Source: Lachnospiraceae bacterium
Lineage (GTDB): Bacteria; Bacillota; Clostridia; Lachnospirales; Lachnospiraceae
Length of the DNA: 64,000 bases
Direction: 5' to 3'
NCBI GenBank assembly: GCA_023663945.1
Contig: JAMPGL010000006.1
Span: 7,204 to 71,203, forward strand
Below the pieces are notes generated by a model, which did not search any database, had not been told where the DNA came from, and worked only from the letters and a program-made list of their open reading frames with translations. The number at the start of each line of letters is the position of its first letter. Position 1 is the first letter of the stretch. Of the stretch, positions 34,970 through 44,239 are shown piece by piece. The translations under genes and the position numbers were made by a program.

Positions 34970-36493
34970 ATGAGAAAAGGAAAAGCAGGTTTACTGATTA
35001 TCTGCGGTTTTGTTTGTTTACTACTTTTTGGATGTGGACAGGCAGGAGGACAGGCGGACGGACAGGAACAGCAAAAACAGCCGGAGGTCAAAGAAGAGAT
35101 TGTTGGAGTATACGAGGCGGAGGAGGCGGAGCTTTCATCGAATCTTGCCGTAAAGAATGTCTCTTCGGGATTTTCGGGAACAGGATATGTGGAAGGATTT
35201 GAGCAGGATGGGGATGCCTGTGTTTTCCGCGTTGCAGTGGATGAGGATGGCTTTTATGACTTAAGGCTTACTGCAGCCAATATTGGGGGATACAAAGAAA
35301 ATTATGTTTTGGTAGACGAAACCGCAGTGGGAAACTTGGTGAGCAGGGAGAGCAAGTTCACGGAAGAGACCATAAAGCGGACTTATTTAAGTGCTGGCGA
35401 GCATACGGTCGCAGTGTCGAAGTTCTGGGGATACATTTCTCTGGACAAGCTGACGGTTCTCAAAAGCCCGGAGCTTCCGGAGGATTACTATGAAGTTTCC
35501 GCGAAGCTGTGCAATGAAAACGCAGATGACTGTGCAAAGAGGCTGATGAGCTATCTCGCGGATAATTATGGCAAGAATGTTTTGTCCGGACAGTATTGCG
35601 ACGGAGGGCTGTACGGGCATGAGATGGCGTGCATCTGGGCGGCGACCGGAAACTTTCCGGCGGTAGTAGGGCTTGACATGATAGAATATTCTCCTTCCCG
35701 TGCGGCAAACGGAAGTGAGGGAAAGAGCATTGAGCAGGCGATAGAAGCCTGGGAGGCAGGCGCGGTTGTAACCATCTGCTGGCATTGGAACGCACCGGAG
35801 AAATATCTTACCGGGCAGTGGTACAGCGGATTTTATAAGGAATATACCAACATTGATCTTGATAAGATTATGAACGGAGAAGATGAGGAAGGCTATAAGC
35901 TTCTTTTGTCAGACATGGATGTGATTGCAAAAGAGCTTCAAAAGCTGCAAAAGGCAGGGGTTCCCGTACTGTGGAGACCGCTCCATGAGGCAAGCGGAGG
36001 CTGGTTCTGGTGGGGCGACTGCAAAGCAGAGTCTTATCTGGAGCTGTATCGGCTGATGTACGACAAATTTACTAACGAGTATGGACTTAATAATTTGATT
36101 TGGGTGTGGAACGGACAGAGCAAGGACTGGTATCCCGGAGATGATGTGGTGGATATTGTGGGAGAAGATATTTACCCCGGGGAACACGTCTACAGTTCGC
36201 AGATCAATAAATTTATGGAAGTACATGATTATGCAGACTCAGGCAAGATGGTTGTGCTTTCTGAAAACGGCTGTCTGTTTGACCCGGACTTGGTGCTCAG
36301 GGATGGCGCGATGTGGGGGTATTTTGGAACCTGGGGCGGAGAGTTCGTCTCAAAGTCAACGACCTTGAACATTTATTCGGAGCAGTATACAGAGGAAGAA
36401 ATGCTGAAAAAGGTATATTCCCATGAAAATGTGATTGTGCTTAACGAGCTTCCGAACCTGAAGGAATATCCCATCAGGGAGGAGGCAGAGTAA
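34970..36493 (+). CDS. GH26 beta-mannanase-like lipoprotein with CBM35-like domain
   Basis: A 507-residue surface lipoprotein (lipobox FGC, C22). Residues 45-165 form a carbohydrate-binding domain of CBM35 type (VYEAEEAELSSNLAVKNVSS, GFYDLRLTAANIGGYKENY). The GH26 catalytic barrel covers about 180-500. The acid/base glutamate is E340 in WRPLHEASGGWFWWG and the nucleophile E432 in VVLSENGC, the two signatures of the family, so activity on beta-1,4-mannan is likely. The start at 34970 is preferred because GGAAGAG (34957-34963) lies six bases upstream; ATG 34955 has no site. First gene of the long locus; the next gene begins directly after the stop. Confidence 0.9.
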   Translation: MRKGKAGLLIICGFVCLLLFGCGQAGGQADGQEQQKQPEVKEEIVGVYEAEEAELSSNLAVKNVSSGFSGTGYVEGFEQDGDACVFRVAVDEDGFYDLRLTAANIGGYKENYVLVDETAVGNLVSRESKFTEETIKRTYLSAGEHTVAVSKFWGYISLDKLTVLKSPELPEDYYEVSAKLCNENADDCAKRLMSYLADNYGKNVLSGQYCDGGLYGHEMACIWAATGNFPAVVGLDMIEYSPSRAANGSEGKSIEQAIEAWEAGAVVTICWHWNAPEKYLTGQWYSGFYKEYTNIDLDKIMNGEDEEGYKLLLSDMDVIAKELQKLQKAGVPVLWRPLHEASGGWFWWGDCKAESYLELYRLMYDKFTNEYGLNNLIWVWNGQSKDWYPGDDVVDIVGEDIYPGEHVYSSQINKFMEVHDYADSGKMVVLSENGCLFDPDLVLRDGAMWGYFGTWGGEFVSKSTTLNIYSEQYTEEEMLKKVYSHENVIVLNELPNLKEYPIREEAE

Positions 36494-37192
36494 ATGGCAA
36501 GGAAAGAGCAGAAAGCTCCCTCCAAAGAAAAAGACCCTTATCAAAAATCAGAGAAAAAGCTTTTAACTCCGGACAGCGGTTTTATGTATTTTTTGACGAA
36601 AGCGGGACAGGTAATCATATTAAATTTGATCTGGCTGTTATCCTGCATTCCGCTTGTCACCATTGGGACGGCGACCACGTCCTTGTATTATGCCATGATG
36701 AAGAATATCCGGCGAAGCCGCGGGTATCCGGCGGCGGAATACTGGAATTCCTTTAAGCGTACCCTTTTAAAAGGCTGTATCTTTACGGTGGTTTTTGCCG
36801 CATGGCTGTTTCTGCTTTACCGGCTTAGGCTTATCGTGCTGGTGCAGGAAACAGAGTACAGCATGTTTCTTGGTCGTATGTATGCTGCATTGATGGCGGT
36901 GACGGCGGCGGTGCTGGTGTATTTATTCCCGGTGCTTTCCAGATTTACCATGAGCATGTGGGCGATGGTGAAGCTCTCCTTTGTGATGGCGGTTCGGTAT
37001 CTGGGGTATACCATATTGATACTTGCAGGAACAGCGTTTCTTGCATTTTTGCAGTTTTATTTTCTGCCCATGCCGACGGTGTTTTTTTTGCCGGGAGCTT
37101 GGTGCTATGTGTGTACATTTATGATTGAAAAGGCACTGCGGAAATATATGCCGGCGCCCGGGAAGGACGCAGATGCGTGGTATTACGAATAA
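36494..37192 (+). CDS. DUF624 (YesL-like) membrane protein
   Basis: A 232-residue protein with about five membrane segments. It is recognised as the DUF624/YesL family from LNLIWLLSCIPLVTIGTATT, SLYYAMMKNIRRSRGYPAAE and the C-terminal MIEKALRKYMPAP. YesL-type proteins are encoded next to CUT1 sugar transporters in many Firmicutes, with no established function. The N-terminal 30 residues are charged and cytoplasmic. Start ATG directly follows the stop of the GH26 gene. A paralog ends the locus at 52316, so the two flank the transporter genes. Confidence 0.85.
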   Translation: MARKEQKAPSKEKDPYQKSEKKLLTPDSGFMYFLTKAGQVIILNLIWLLSCIPLVTIGTATTSLYYAMMKNIRRSRGYPAAEYWNSFKRTLLKGCIFTVVFAAWLFLLYRLRLIVLVQETEYSMFLGRMYAALMAVTAAVLVYLFPVLSRFTMSMWAMVKLSFVMAVRYLGYTILILAGTAFLAFLQFYFLPMPTVFFLPGAWCYVCTFMIEKALRKYMPAPGKDADAWYYE

Positions 37193-37228
37193 AACAACAG
37201 GAATCCCGAAAATCCATGGAGGTATATC

Positions 37229-40200
37229 ATGAAATTGAGGAAAAGCAAGAAAAAGATAACAGCGCTTATTTTGACTGCGGCGCAGGCGGCGATGGTCTTC
37301 CGGTTTGGAACGGCAGACGTAAGAGCCGCTTCCCTGACGCAGGAGGAGGCAAAGGAACTGGTAAGTACCTATTCTGTTTCCGACTCGGTTCCGGGTTATC
37401 AGGAATATTTGGAGCAGTATCCGGATGCCGTTTATCCGGAGGCTTTGGTGGAAGTAAATGCAGAAGAATATACATCCTACATGGAGGACGGTAAGGAAAC
37501 GGAGCCCGAATTATATTCGGATTATGAGGGAATGCAGGGGATAAGCGTGCTCACCAAGGAAAACGGATATATTGAATTTCCTGTGAAAGTGCCCGAAACC
37601 GGATTTTATCAGATTCAGGTGGAGTATTATCCCGTGGAAGGCAAAAACTCAGAAATCCAAAGAAGCTTTTTTGTGGACGGAGAACTGCCCTACGGGGAGT
37701 TATCGCTGATTGAATTTCCCAGAATATGGTCTACCGATGTGGCACAGGAAAGCTTTAAGCAGGGAATTTATGACGTTGTCTGGAAAAAGGATAATCAGGG
37801 AAATGATTTAAAGCCGACTTCCATTGAGATACCGGAGTGGATCGTTTCGGATTTGTATGATAACAACGGATATATTACAACACCGCTGTGCGTTTATCTG
37901 GCTCAGGGCGAACATACGATATCGATGAATTCCCAGAGGGAGCCTATGCTCATCCGCAGGCTGATTCTGACTAATGAGGAAGAGGCAAGAGAGTATGCAG
38001 AGGTAAAAGCGGAATGGGATGCTATGGGCACCGCAGACACAGCGGGAGTCAATGTAGAGATTCAGGCGGAAAACGCCAACCGGACTTCTTCACAGATGCT
38101 TTATCCCACGCAGGATCAGTCTTCACCGGCTGTTTTTCCTTCCAGCGCCAAAGAGCTTCTCAACAATTCCATCGGCAATGAGAGCTGGGGAGATGCAGGA
38201 CAGTGGATCGAATGGGAGTTTGAGGTGCCAAAGAGCGGTTACTACAATATTTCCATGTTTGCCAAGCAGAGTTTTATGAGGGGGATTTATGTGTCCCGCA
38301 AGATTTATATTGATGATGAGGTTCCTTTCCGGGAGCTTGAGAACTATGGATTTACCTATGATTCCGGATGGCGCACCGATACGCTGCAGGATTCCGATGG
38401 AAATGCATATCGGTTTTATCTGGAAGAGGGAAAACACACTTTGAAGATGGAAGTTGTTTTGGGAGATTTCTCGTCGGTCATTGCAAGCGTGCAGGATTGC
38501 GTATCGCAGTTAAATTCCATCTATCGGAAGGTAATCCGCATCACCGGCGTCGATCCGGACACCTACCGTGATTATCAGATTGAGTCATCGCTTCCGGGAT
38601 TAAATGCGGAGATGACGGCAGTCAGGGATCAGCTTAATCAGGCGATTACCGATTTGCGGACAGCGGCGGGACGGACCTCCGACAAGGAAACGGTACTGAT
38701 TACCATGAGAGACCAGATGGATTATCTGATTGCGGATGAAGAGCGGTTTGTAAAGGTGGTTGCAACCTACAAGGAAAACGTGCGTGCCTGCGGTACTTGG
38801 ATTACTCAGGTTATCGACCAGCCGCTGCAGATAGACCGGATCAATATTTATTCTCCGGGAGAAGAGATTAAGGTTTCCTCCAATTCTGTATGGGATAGGA
38901 TTTCCTACGAAGCAAGGCGCCTGTATTATTCCTTTGTGATTGATTACAATTCGTTAGGTGCTCCCGAAGGAGAGGCGGATCAAAATACAACCATCACCTT
39001 ATGGGTGGGAACCGGACGCGATCAGGCAAATGTAATCCGTTCGCTGATTGACGAGTCCTTTACCAGCAATAACGGCATCGGAGTGAGCGTTCAGCTTGTG
39101 GATATGAATACCCTGCTTCGCGCCGAATTGGCGGGAGAGGGTCCTGACGTGGCAATTCAGGTTGCCAATACCAACGGAATTGCCGGAGCGGTTTTAAATA
39201 CGGGTAACGATACGCCGGTAAATTATGGGCTTAGAAATGCGGTGCTGGATTTAAGCCAGTTTGATGATTTCGAGGAGGTAGCGGCGAGATTTTATGACAG
39301 TGCGCTTACGGCATTCAGCTTTGAAGGAGCAGTTTACGGACTGCCGGAGACACAGACATTTCCGGTAATGTTCTATCGGAAGGACATTCTCGCTGAGCTG
39401 GGCATTGACATTCCCACAACATGGGATGAGGTAAAGGTGACAATGTCAATTCTGGCAAAAAACCAGATGGAGTTCGGCATGCTGCCTGCGGAGCAGATTT
39501 ATGCAATGCTGTTATATCAGAATGGAGGAGAATATTACAATAACGGAGGAATCTCGTCGGCGCTGGATTCGGATATTGCCGTCAATACCTTTAAGGAGTA
39601 TTGCGAATATTATACAGACTACGGCTTAGACCAGTGGGCAAGCGTGGAAGAGCGGTTTAGGACTGGCGAGTGCCCCATTATCATAGCAGATTACACCACT
39701 TACAATAATTTGGAGGTCTCGGCGCCGGATATTGCTGGGCTTTGGGATTTTGCAATGGTTCCCGGAACCGTGAAGGAGGACGGAACGGTGGATCATTCCG
39801 TAGGCTGTACCGGGCTGGCAAGCATAATCATGGCGGATACGGAGAACCCGGAAGCGTGCTGGGAATTTTTGAAATGGTGGACCAGCGCGGAGGTTCAGAC
39901 CTTGTTTGACCGGGAGATGGAATCCCTGATGGGGTCGGCGGCACGTGTGGCAACCGCCAATCAGGAGGCTTTTGAAAATATTCCCTGGCCGGTGGATACT
40001 TACGAGTCGTTGGCGGAAGCCTTTGAGTGGGTGAAGGGAATCCCTCAGGTGCCCGGCGGATACTATTCTTGGAGAAACGTGAACAATGCATTTTATACGG
40101 TCACAACGGATAAGGATACGGCGTCGCCGCGTGAAGAGCTGATGGACAAGGTATTATATATCAACGATGAGATTACCTATAAGCGAAAGGAACTTGGACT

Positions 40201-40237
40201 GGCAACGCTGGATGATTTCGGAGAGGAGGATAAGTAA
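37229..40237 (+). CDS. Giant substrate-binding protein fused to beta-sandwich domains
   Basis: A 1002-residue exported protein. The signal peptide (ITALILTAAQAAMVFRFG) appears to be of type I, with no lipobox; cleavage is likely near RAAS. Residues about 75-250 and 275-410 look like two CBM6/35-like sandwich domains (the second: VNVEIQAENANRTSS, AGQWIEWEFEVPKSGYYNIS). A helical linker (430-575) follows. From about 587 a classic extracellular solute-binding fold begins (TTITLWVGTGRDQANVIRSL, AVYGLPETQTFPVMFYRKDI, CWEFLKWWTSAEVQTLFDRE). It should bind a glycan and feed the permeases encoded right behind it. The fusion and the missing lipid anchor are unusual. Confidence 0.85.
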   Translation: MKLRKSKKKITALILTAAQAAMVFRFGTADVRAASLTQEEAKELVSTYSVSDSVPGYQEYLEQYPDAVYPEALVEVNAEEYTSYMEDGKETEPELYSDYEGMQGISVLTKENGYIEFPVKVPETGFYQIQVEYYPVEGKNSEIQRSFFVDGELPYGELSLIEFPRIWSTDVAQESFKQGIYDVVWKKDNQGNDLKPTSIEIPEWIVSDLYDNNGYITTPLCVYLAQGEHTISMNSQREPMLIRRLILTNEEEAREYAEVKAEWDAMGTADTAGVNVEIQAENANRTSSQMLYPTQDQSSPAVFPSSAKELLNNSIGNESWGDAGQWIEWEFEVPKSGYYNISMFAKQSFMRGIYVSRKIYIDDEVPFRELENYGFTYDSGWRTDTLQDSDGNAYRFYLEEGKHTLKMEVVLGDFSSVIASVQDCVSQLNSIYRKVIRITGVDPDTYRDYQIESSLPGLNAEMTAVRDQLNQAITDLRTAAGRTSDKETVLITMRDQMDYLIADEERFVKVVATYKENVRACGTWITQVIDQPLQIDRINIYSPGEEIKVSSNSVWDRISYEARRLYYSFVIDYNSLGAPEGEADQNTTITLWVGTGRDQANVIRSLIDESFTSNNGIGVSVQLVDMNTLLRAELAGEGPDVAIQVANTNGIAGAVLNTGNDTPVNYGLRNAVLDLSQFDDFEEVAARFYDSALTAFSFEGAVYGLPETQTFPVMFYRKDILAELGIDIPTTWDEVKVTMSILAKNQMEFGMLPAEQIYAMLLYQNGGEYYNNGGISSALDSDIAVNTFKEYCEYYTDYGLDQWASVEERFRTGECPIIIADYTTYNNLEVSAPDIAGLWDFAMVPGTVKEDGTVDHSVGCTGLASIIMADTENPEACWEFLKWWTSAEVQTLFDREMESLMGSAARVATANQEAFENIPWPVDTYESLAEAFEWVKGIPQVPGGYYSWRNVNNAFYTVTTDKDTASPREELMDKVLYINDEITYKRKELGLATLDDFGEEDK

Positions 40238-41167
40238 ATGGCATCAAAAGAAGCAATGGCTGTTGCGCAAAAGCAGAGCAGCCTGGGATACCGAATTAAA
40301 AAGAATAAAGCTTGTTACATTATGCTTGCGCCTTATTTTATCCTGTTTTTCCTATTCACGGTATTGCCTGTGCTTGCGTCTATGGCACTGAGCTTTACAT
40401 ACTTTAACATGCTGGAATGGCCTACTTTTAACGGCTGGAATAACTATATTAAGCTGTTTTTGGAGGATGACATTTTTCTTATCTCCCTGAAAAACACCTT
40501 AATCTTTGCAGTGGTGACAGGACCGATCAGTTATCTTTTGTGTCTGCTTTTTGCATGGATCATCAATGAGTTTTCCAGCAAGGTAAGGACGCTGCTCACG
40601 CTGATCTTTTATGCACCGTCTATCTGCGGTAATGCCTATATGGTATGGAGCCTGATTCTTTCCAGCGACCGGTACGGTTATCTGAACGGTATTCTGCTCA
40701 AGCTGGGAATTATCAATGAGCGGAAGCTGTGGATGCAGGATGCCAAGTATATTCTTCCCTGTCTGATTGTGGTTCAGCTCTGGCTGTCTTTGGGCACGGG
40801 CTTCTTATCCTTTATAGCAGGCCTTCAGACTGTAGATAAGAGTCTCTATGAGGCGGCGGCGTTAGACGGAGTGAAAAACCGCTGGCAGGAGCTTTGGTTT
40901 GTAACGCTTCCGGCAATGAAGCCCCAGCTTATGTTCGGCGCGGTTATGCAGATTACCCAGTCCTTTGCGGTAGCGGATATTTCCATACAGCTTGCCGGAA
41001 ATCCTTCCGTAAACTATGCAGGTGCAACGGTAGTGACCCACCTTCTGGATTACGGTTCCACCCGATTTGACATGGGGTATGCGTCCGCCATCGCGACAGT
41101 GCTGTTTCTGCTGATGGTAGGCACCAATAAACTGGTTCAAAAATTATTAGGAAGGGTGGGAGAGTAA
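40238..41167 (+). CDS. CUT1 sugar ABC transporter permease (MalF type)
   Basis: A 309-residue permease with about six membrane segments. The ATPase-contact EAA loop is SLYEAAALDGVKNRWQELWF followed by VTLPAMKPQL. The N-terminus is longer than in MalG types and basic, as expected for the MalF-like partner. It begins directly after the TAA of the substrate-binding protein gene and ends directly before the next permease. It should pair with the protein at 41168. Confidence 0.92.
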   Translation: MASKEAMAVAQKQSSLGYRIKKNKACYIMLAPYFILFFLFTVLPVLASMALSFTYFNMLEWPTFNGWNNYIKLFLEDDIFLISLKNTLIFAVVTGPISYLLCLLFAWIINEFSSKVRTLLTLIFYAPSICGNAYMVWSLILSSDRYGYLNGILLKLGIINERKLWMQDAKYILPCLIVVQLWLSLGTGFLSFIAGLQTVDKSLYEAAALDGVKNRWQELWFVTLPAMKPQLMFGAVMQITQSFAVADISIQLAGNPSVNYAGATVVTHLLDYGSTRFDMGYASAIATVLFLLMVGTNKLVQKLLGRVGE

Positions 41168-42079
41168 GTGGCTAAAACGGCTGTAAAAGATAGTACAGGA
41201 ATAGCAAGAAAAAAATATCGCTTTTTTAGGCCCAGAGCAAAAAAGCTGAATCGTTCTATGGCTGGAAACACGATGTTGTTTATCATTATGGCAATCTGCG
41301 GATTCTTTATGGCTCTGCCCCTTGTGATGATCATCAACAACTGTTTAAAGCCCCTGGACGAGATTTATCAGTATCCTCCCAGAATACTGGTGCGGAATCC
41401 TACCCTTGAGAATTTTACGGATTTATTTACCATCATGAGTGATTCCTGGGTGCCCTTTTCCAGATACATATTAAATACGATCATTATTACCGGATGCGGA
41501 ACCGTAGGTCATGTTATCTTAGCATCTCTTGCGGCGTACCCCCTTGCGAAGCACGAGTTTCCGGGCAAAAAGCTTTTGTTTAACATGGTTGTGCTGTCCA
41601 TGATGTTCTCATGGACGGTTACGCAGATTCCGAACTATATGATCATCAGCTGGCTGGGAATTAATAATAATTATCTGGCGCTGATTCTTCCGGCATGTTC
41701 TTACGGTATGGGATTATACCTGATGAAACAGTTTATGGAACAGCTTCCGACCTCCCTGATGGAGTCGGCGCGGCTGGACGGCGCTTCGGAGTTTCAGGTG
41801 TTTTGGAGAATTGTTATGCCTAACGTAAAACCGGCGTGGCTGACGCTGGCGATTTTCCAGTTTCAGCAGATGTGGGGGAACACGGGAAGCATGTTTCTTC
41901 GTGATGAGCAGTTAAAGCCCCTGCAGTTTGCATTACAGCAGATTTCAGCAGGAGGAACGGCGCGTGCAGGCGCGGCGGCGGCGGTAACCTTTGTCATTGC
42001 GGCGGTGCCGATTATCTTTTTCCTGGCATGTCAGAGCAATGTGCTTGAAACAATGACAACTTCCGGTATGAAGGATTAA
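41168..42079 (+). CDS. CUT1 sugar ABC transporter permease (MalG type)
   Basis: A 303-residue permease, six membrane segments, EAA loop SLMESARLDGASEFQVFWRI then VMPNVKPAW. The start is GTG at 41168, directly after the stop of the partner gene, with AAGGGTGGGAG upstream within that gene. An unusually long basic N-terminal extension (RKKYRFFRPRAKKLNRSMAG) precedes the first segment. Partner of the protein at 40238; no ATPase gene lies in the locus. Confidence 0.92.
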   Translation: MAKTAVKDSTGIARKKYRFFRPRAKKLNRSMAGNTMLFIIMAICGFFMALPLVMIINNCLKPLDEIYQYPPRILVRNPTLENFTDLFTIMSDSWVPFSRYILNTIIITGCGTVGHVILASLAAYPLAKHEFPGKKLLFNMVVLSMMFSWTVTQIPNYMIISWLGINNNYLALILPACSYGMGLYLMKQFMEQLPTSLMESARLDGASEFQVFWRIVMPNVKPAWLTLAIFQFQQMWGNTGSMFLRDEQLKPLQFALQQISAGGTARAGAAAAVTFVIAAVPIIFFLACQSNVLETMTTSGMKD

Positions 42080-42092
42080 TAGGAGGGGCGGA

Positions 42093-43595
42093 ATGAAAAA
42101 ACAGAATCTGTTAAAAAGAATAGCTGCCCATCTTCTTATCGGGACAGTGCTTTTTGCCTCTATGGGAGGGGCAGTGTATGCGGAAGAACTTCCGTATGAT
42201 ACTTACAATTATAATTATCGGGAATATGTGGTGATTACTCCGGCGGCTTATGTGCCGAACGGCTCTGTCACCGGAATGAGCGTGGGAACCTCTAATTTCA
42301 GCGAGCCGCAGGATTTCTGCGTATCCGAAGAGGGAGAGGTGTACATTGCGGATACCAGAAATAACCGGATTGTTGTCTTGAATGAGGATATGACACAGTT
42401 AGTCCGGGAAATCGATGGATTTACCAAGGATGGCGCGCAGGATACTTTCGACCAGCCCTACGGCGTGTGCGTATCCGAGAACGGACAGCTTTATGTGGCG
42501 GATTCCATGAATAAGAGAGTCGTGGTGCTGACCAAAGAAGGAGAATTTATCAAGACCATCGAAACCCCCCATTCGGAAATTTTGGAGGACGATTTTGACT
42601 TTATCCCCATTAAGGTCACCGTTGACTATGCGGATCGTGTTTACGTAATCTCCCGCAATGCATTTGAAGGAATTTTAGTCTTTGAGAGCGACGGAAGCTT
42701 TACCGGATATTTTGGAACTATTGAGGTTAAGATTACACTCTGGGAAAAATTCTGGAGAAAGATTGCGACCAAGGAAGAGCGTGCCAAGCAGCAGCTATAT
42801 ATCCCCACAGAGTTTACCGGAATGGATGTGGACAGCGGCGGTTTTATCTACGCCACCAACATTGATTCGGAAGGCAAGCAGGCGGTGAGGCGGCTGAATC
42901 CCCAAGGAAAGGACGTAATCCAAAAGGGCGAGAATGAAAACGTGGGCGGTGATGTAAACTTTGGCATTTACGGCACCTACGGCGGTCCCAGTGAGATTAC
43001 GGATGTGGTCTATCGGGGAAAGGGAATTTATTCCATGTTAGACCGTAAGAGAGGAAGGATTTTTACTTACGACAAGGAAGGAAACCTGCTCTACATCTTT
43101 GGAGGGCTGGGAAGTCAGGAAGGAACCTTTACCACGCCGGTGGCAATTGAAGAGTCGGGAGACCAGCTTCTGGTTCTGGATGCTTATTACGGAACGATCA
43201 TGAGATTCAGCGCTACGGAGTACGGCAATCTGATTAATGAGGCAATCGGACTCCGCTATGACGGGGACGAGACACAGGCAATTGAAATCTGGCAGAAGGT
43301 TCTAAGGCTGGATGAGAATAACGAGCTTGCCAACTCCGGCATCGGGAAGGCGTATCTGACAGCCGGTGAGAATAAGACGGCAATGAAGTACTTGGAGCTG
43401 GGAATGAACCGGAAATATTATTCTGTTGCGTGGAAAAGGTACCGGAACGAAATCCTTACCCGGAATATGAATGTGATCATGACGGTTATCATTGTATTGA
43501 TTGCCTTATGGGTTGTATATAAGAAGTTTTTGAAAAAGCGGATTTTGGAGAAACGGGGAATCAAGAAAAACCCTAAGGAAGGAGGGCTTACGTGA
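42093..43595 (+). CDS. NHL beta-propeller protein with C-terminal membrane anchor
   Basis: A 500-residue protein. A signal peptide ends near residue 30 (GGAVYAEEL). NHL-type beta-propeller repeats begin near 70 (SEPQDFCVSEEGEVYIADTR, NRIVVLNEDM) and recur (QPYGVCVSENGQLYVADSMN, KRVVVLTKEG) to about 385. A short TPR-like helical pair (AIEIWQKVLRLDENNELANS, GKAYLTAGENKTAMKYLELG) follows, then one membrane segment (about 455-475) and a basic tail. The propeller should face outwards at the cell surface. Its role beside sugar permeases is unknown; binding glycan or a partner protein is inferred. The ribosome binding site is AGGAGGGG, and its stop overlaps the next start. Confidence 0.82.
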   Translation: MKKQNLLKRIAAHLLIGTVLFASMGGAVYAEELPYDTYNYNYREYVVITPAAYVPNGSVTGMSVGTSNFSEPQDFCVSEEGEVYIADTRNNRIVVLNEDMTQLVREIDGFTKDGAQDTFDQPYGVCVSENGQLYVADSMNKRVVVLTKEGEFIKTIETPHSEILEDDFDFIPIKVTVDYADRVYVISRNAFEGILVFESDGSFTGYFGTIEVKITLWEKFWRKIATKEERAKQQLYIPTEFTGMDVDSGGFIYATNIDSEGKQAVRRLNPQGKDVIQKGENENVGGDVNFGIYGTYGGPSEITDVVYRGKGIYSMLDRKRGRIFTYDKEGNLLYIFGGLGSQEGTFTTPVAIEESGDQLLVLDAYYGTIMRFSATEYGNLINEAIGLRYDGDETQAIEIWQKVLRLDENNELANSGIGKAYLTAGENKTAMKYLELGMNRKYYSVAWKRYRNEILTRNMNVIMTVIIVLIALWVVYKKFLKKRILEKRGIKKNPKEGGLT

Positions 43596-44227
43596 TGAAA
43601 CAATTATTTTCCATGGATAAATGGCAGTACGCATTTCATACGGTAAGCCATCCGGCGGATGGATATTATGAGATCCGACACAGGGAGCGGGGGAGCGTTC
43701 CGGTGGCAGTGGTTTTGGTAATCCTCTTTTCTTTAAGCTTTTCCATTAACAGGACGGCGGCAAGCTTTATCGTAAATGATGTAGACCCGTTAGACGTCAA
43801 TTCTCTTACGGAATTATTTGCCGTACTGCTTTTGTATGGTCTGTTCTGTGTGGGAAACTGGTCCATCACCTGCCTGATGGAGGGCGAGGGAAGACTAAAA
43901 GACATTGCAATCGCAATCGGGTACGCAATGATTCCCATGATTATCTGCTTTAATCTTGGAACTATAGTCAGTCAGTTTGTAGCACAAAATGAGGAAGCCT
44001 TTTACTTTATGATTTTGGGGGTTGGGATTGCTTACGGGCTTTTTATGATGCTGATCGGCATTATGCAGGTGCATAATTATACCTTCGGCAAAACGCTGGT
44101 GACCATTTTTCTAACTTTTATAGCGATGTTTATTATCATTTTTATCGTGCTTTTGTTTATGGATCTGATTACGCAGTGCTACAGTTTCTTTTACAGTATT
44201 TATCAGGAACTGATTTTCAGAATGTAG
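43595..44227 (+). CDS. YIP1-family membrane protein
   Basis: A 210-residue protein with about five membrane segments, fitting the YIP1 family in layout and in motifs (a HPADGYYEIRHRERGSVPVA entry region, GNWSITCLMEGEGRLKDIAI, and IMQVHNYTFGKTLVTIFLTF). Bacterial YIP1 proteins have no known function. The ATG at 43595 shares one base with the stop of the NHL gene (TGATG) and GGAGG is nine bases upstream; a GTG one codon earlier is possible. The tight coupling to NHL and DUF5696 genes suggests a joint complex. Confidence 0.75.
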   Translation: MKQLFSMDKWQYAFHTVSHPADGYYEIRHRERGSVPVAVVLVILFSLSFSINRTAASFIVNDVDPLDVNSLTELFAVLLLYGLFCVGNWSITCLMEGEGRLKDIAIAIGYAMIPMIICFNLGTIVSQFVAQNEEAFYFMILGVGIAYGLFMMLIGIMQVHNYTFGKTLVTIFLTFIAMFIIIFIVLLFMDLITQCYSFFYSIYQELIFRM

Positions 44228-44239
44228 GGGGAGGGCAAT

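Noticed and set aside
34873..35202. 109-residue + strand frame
   Set aside because: Overlaps the GH26 signal peptide and CBM in another frame, with Arg/Gly-rich low-complexity content.
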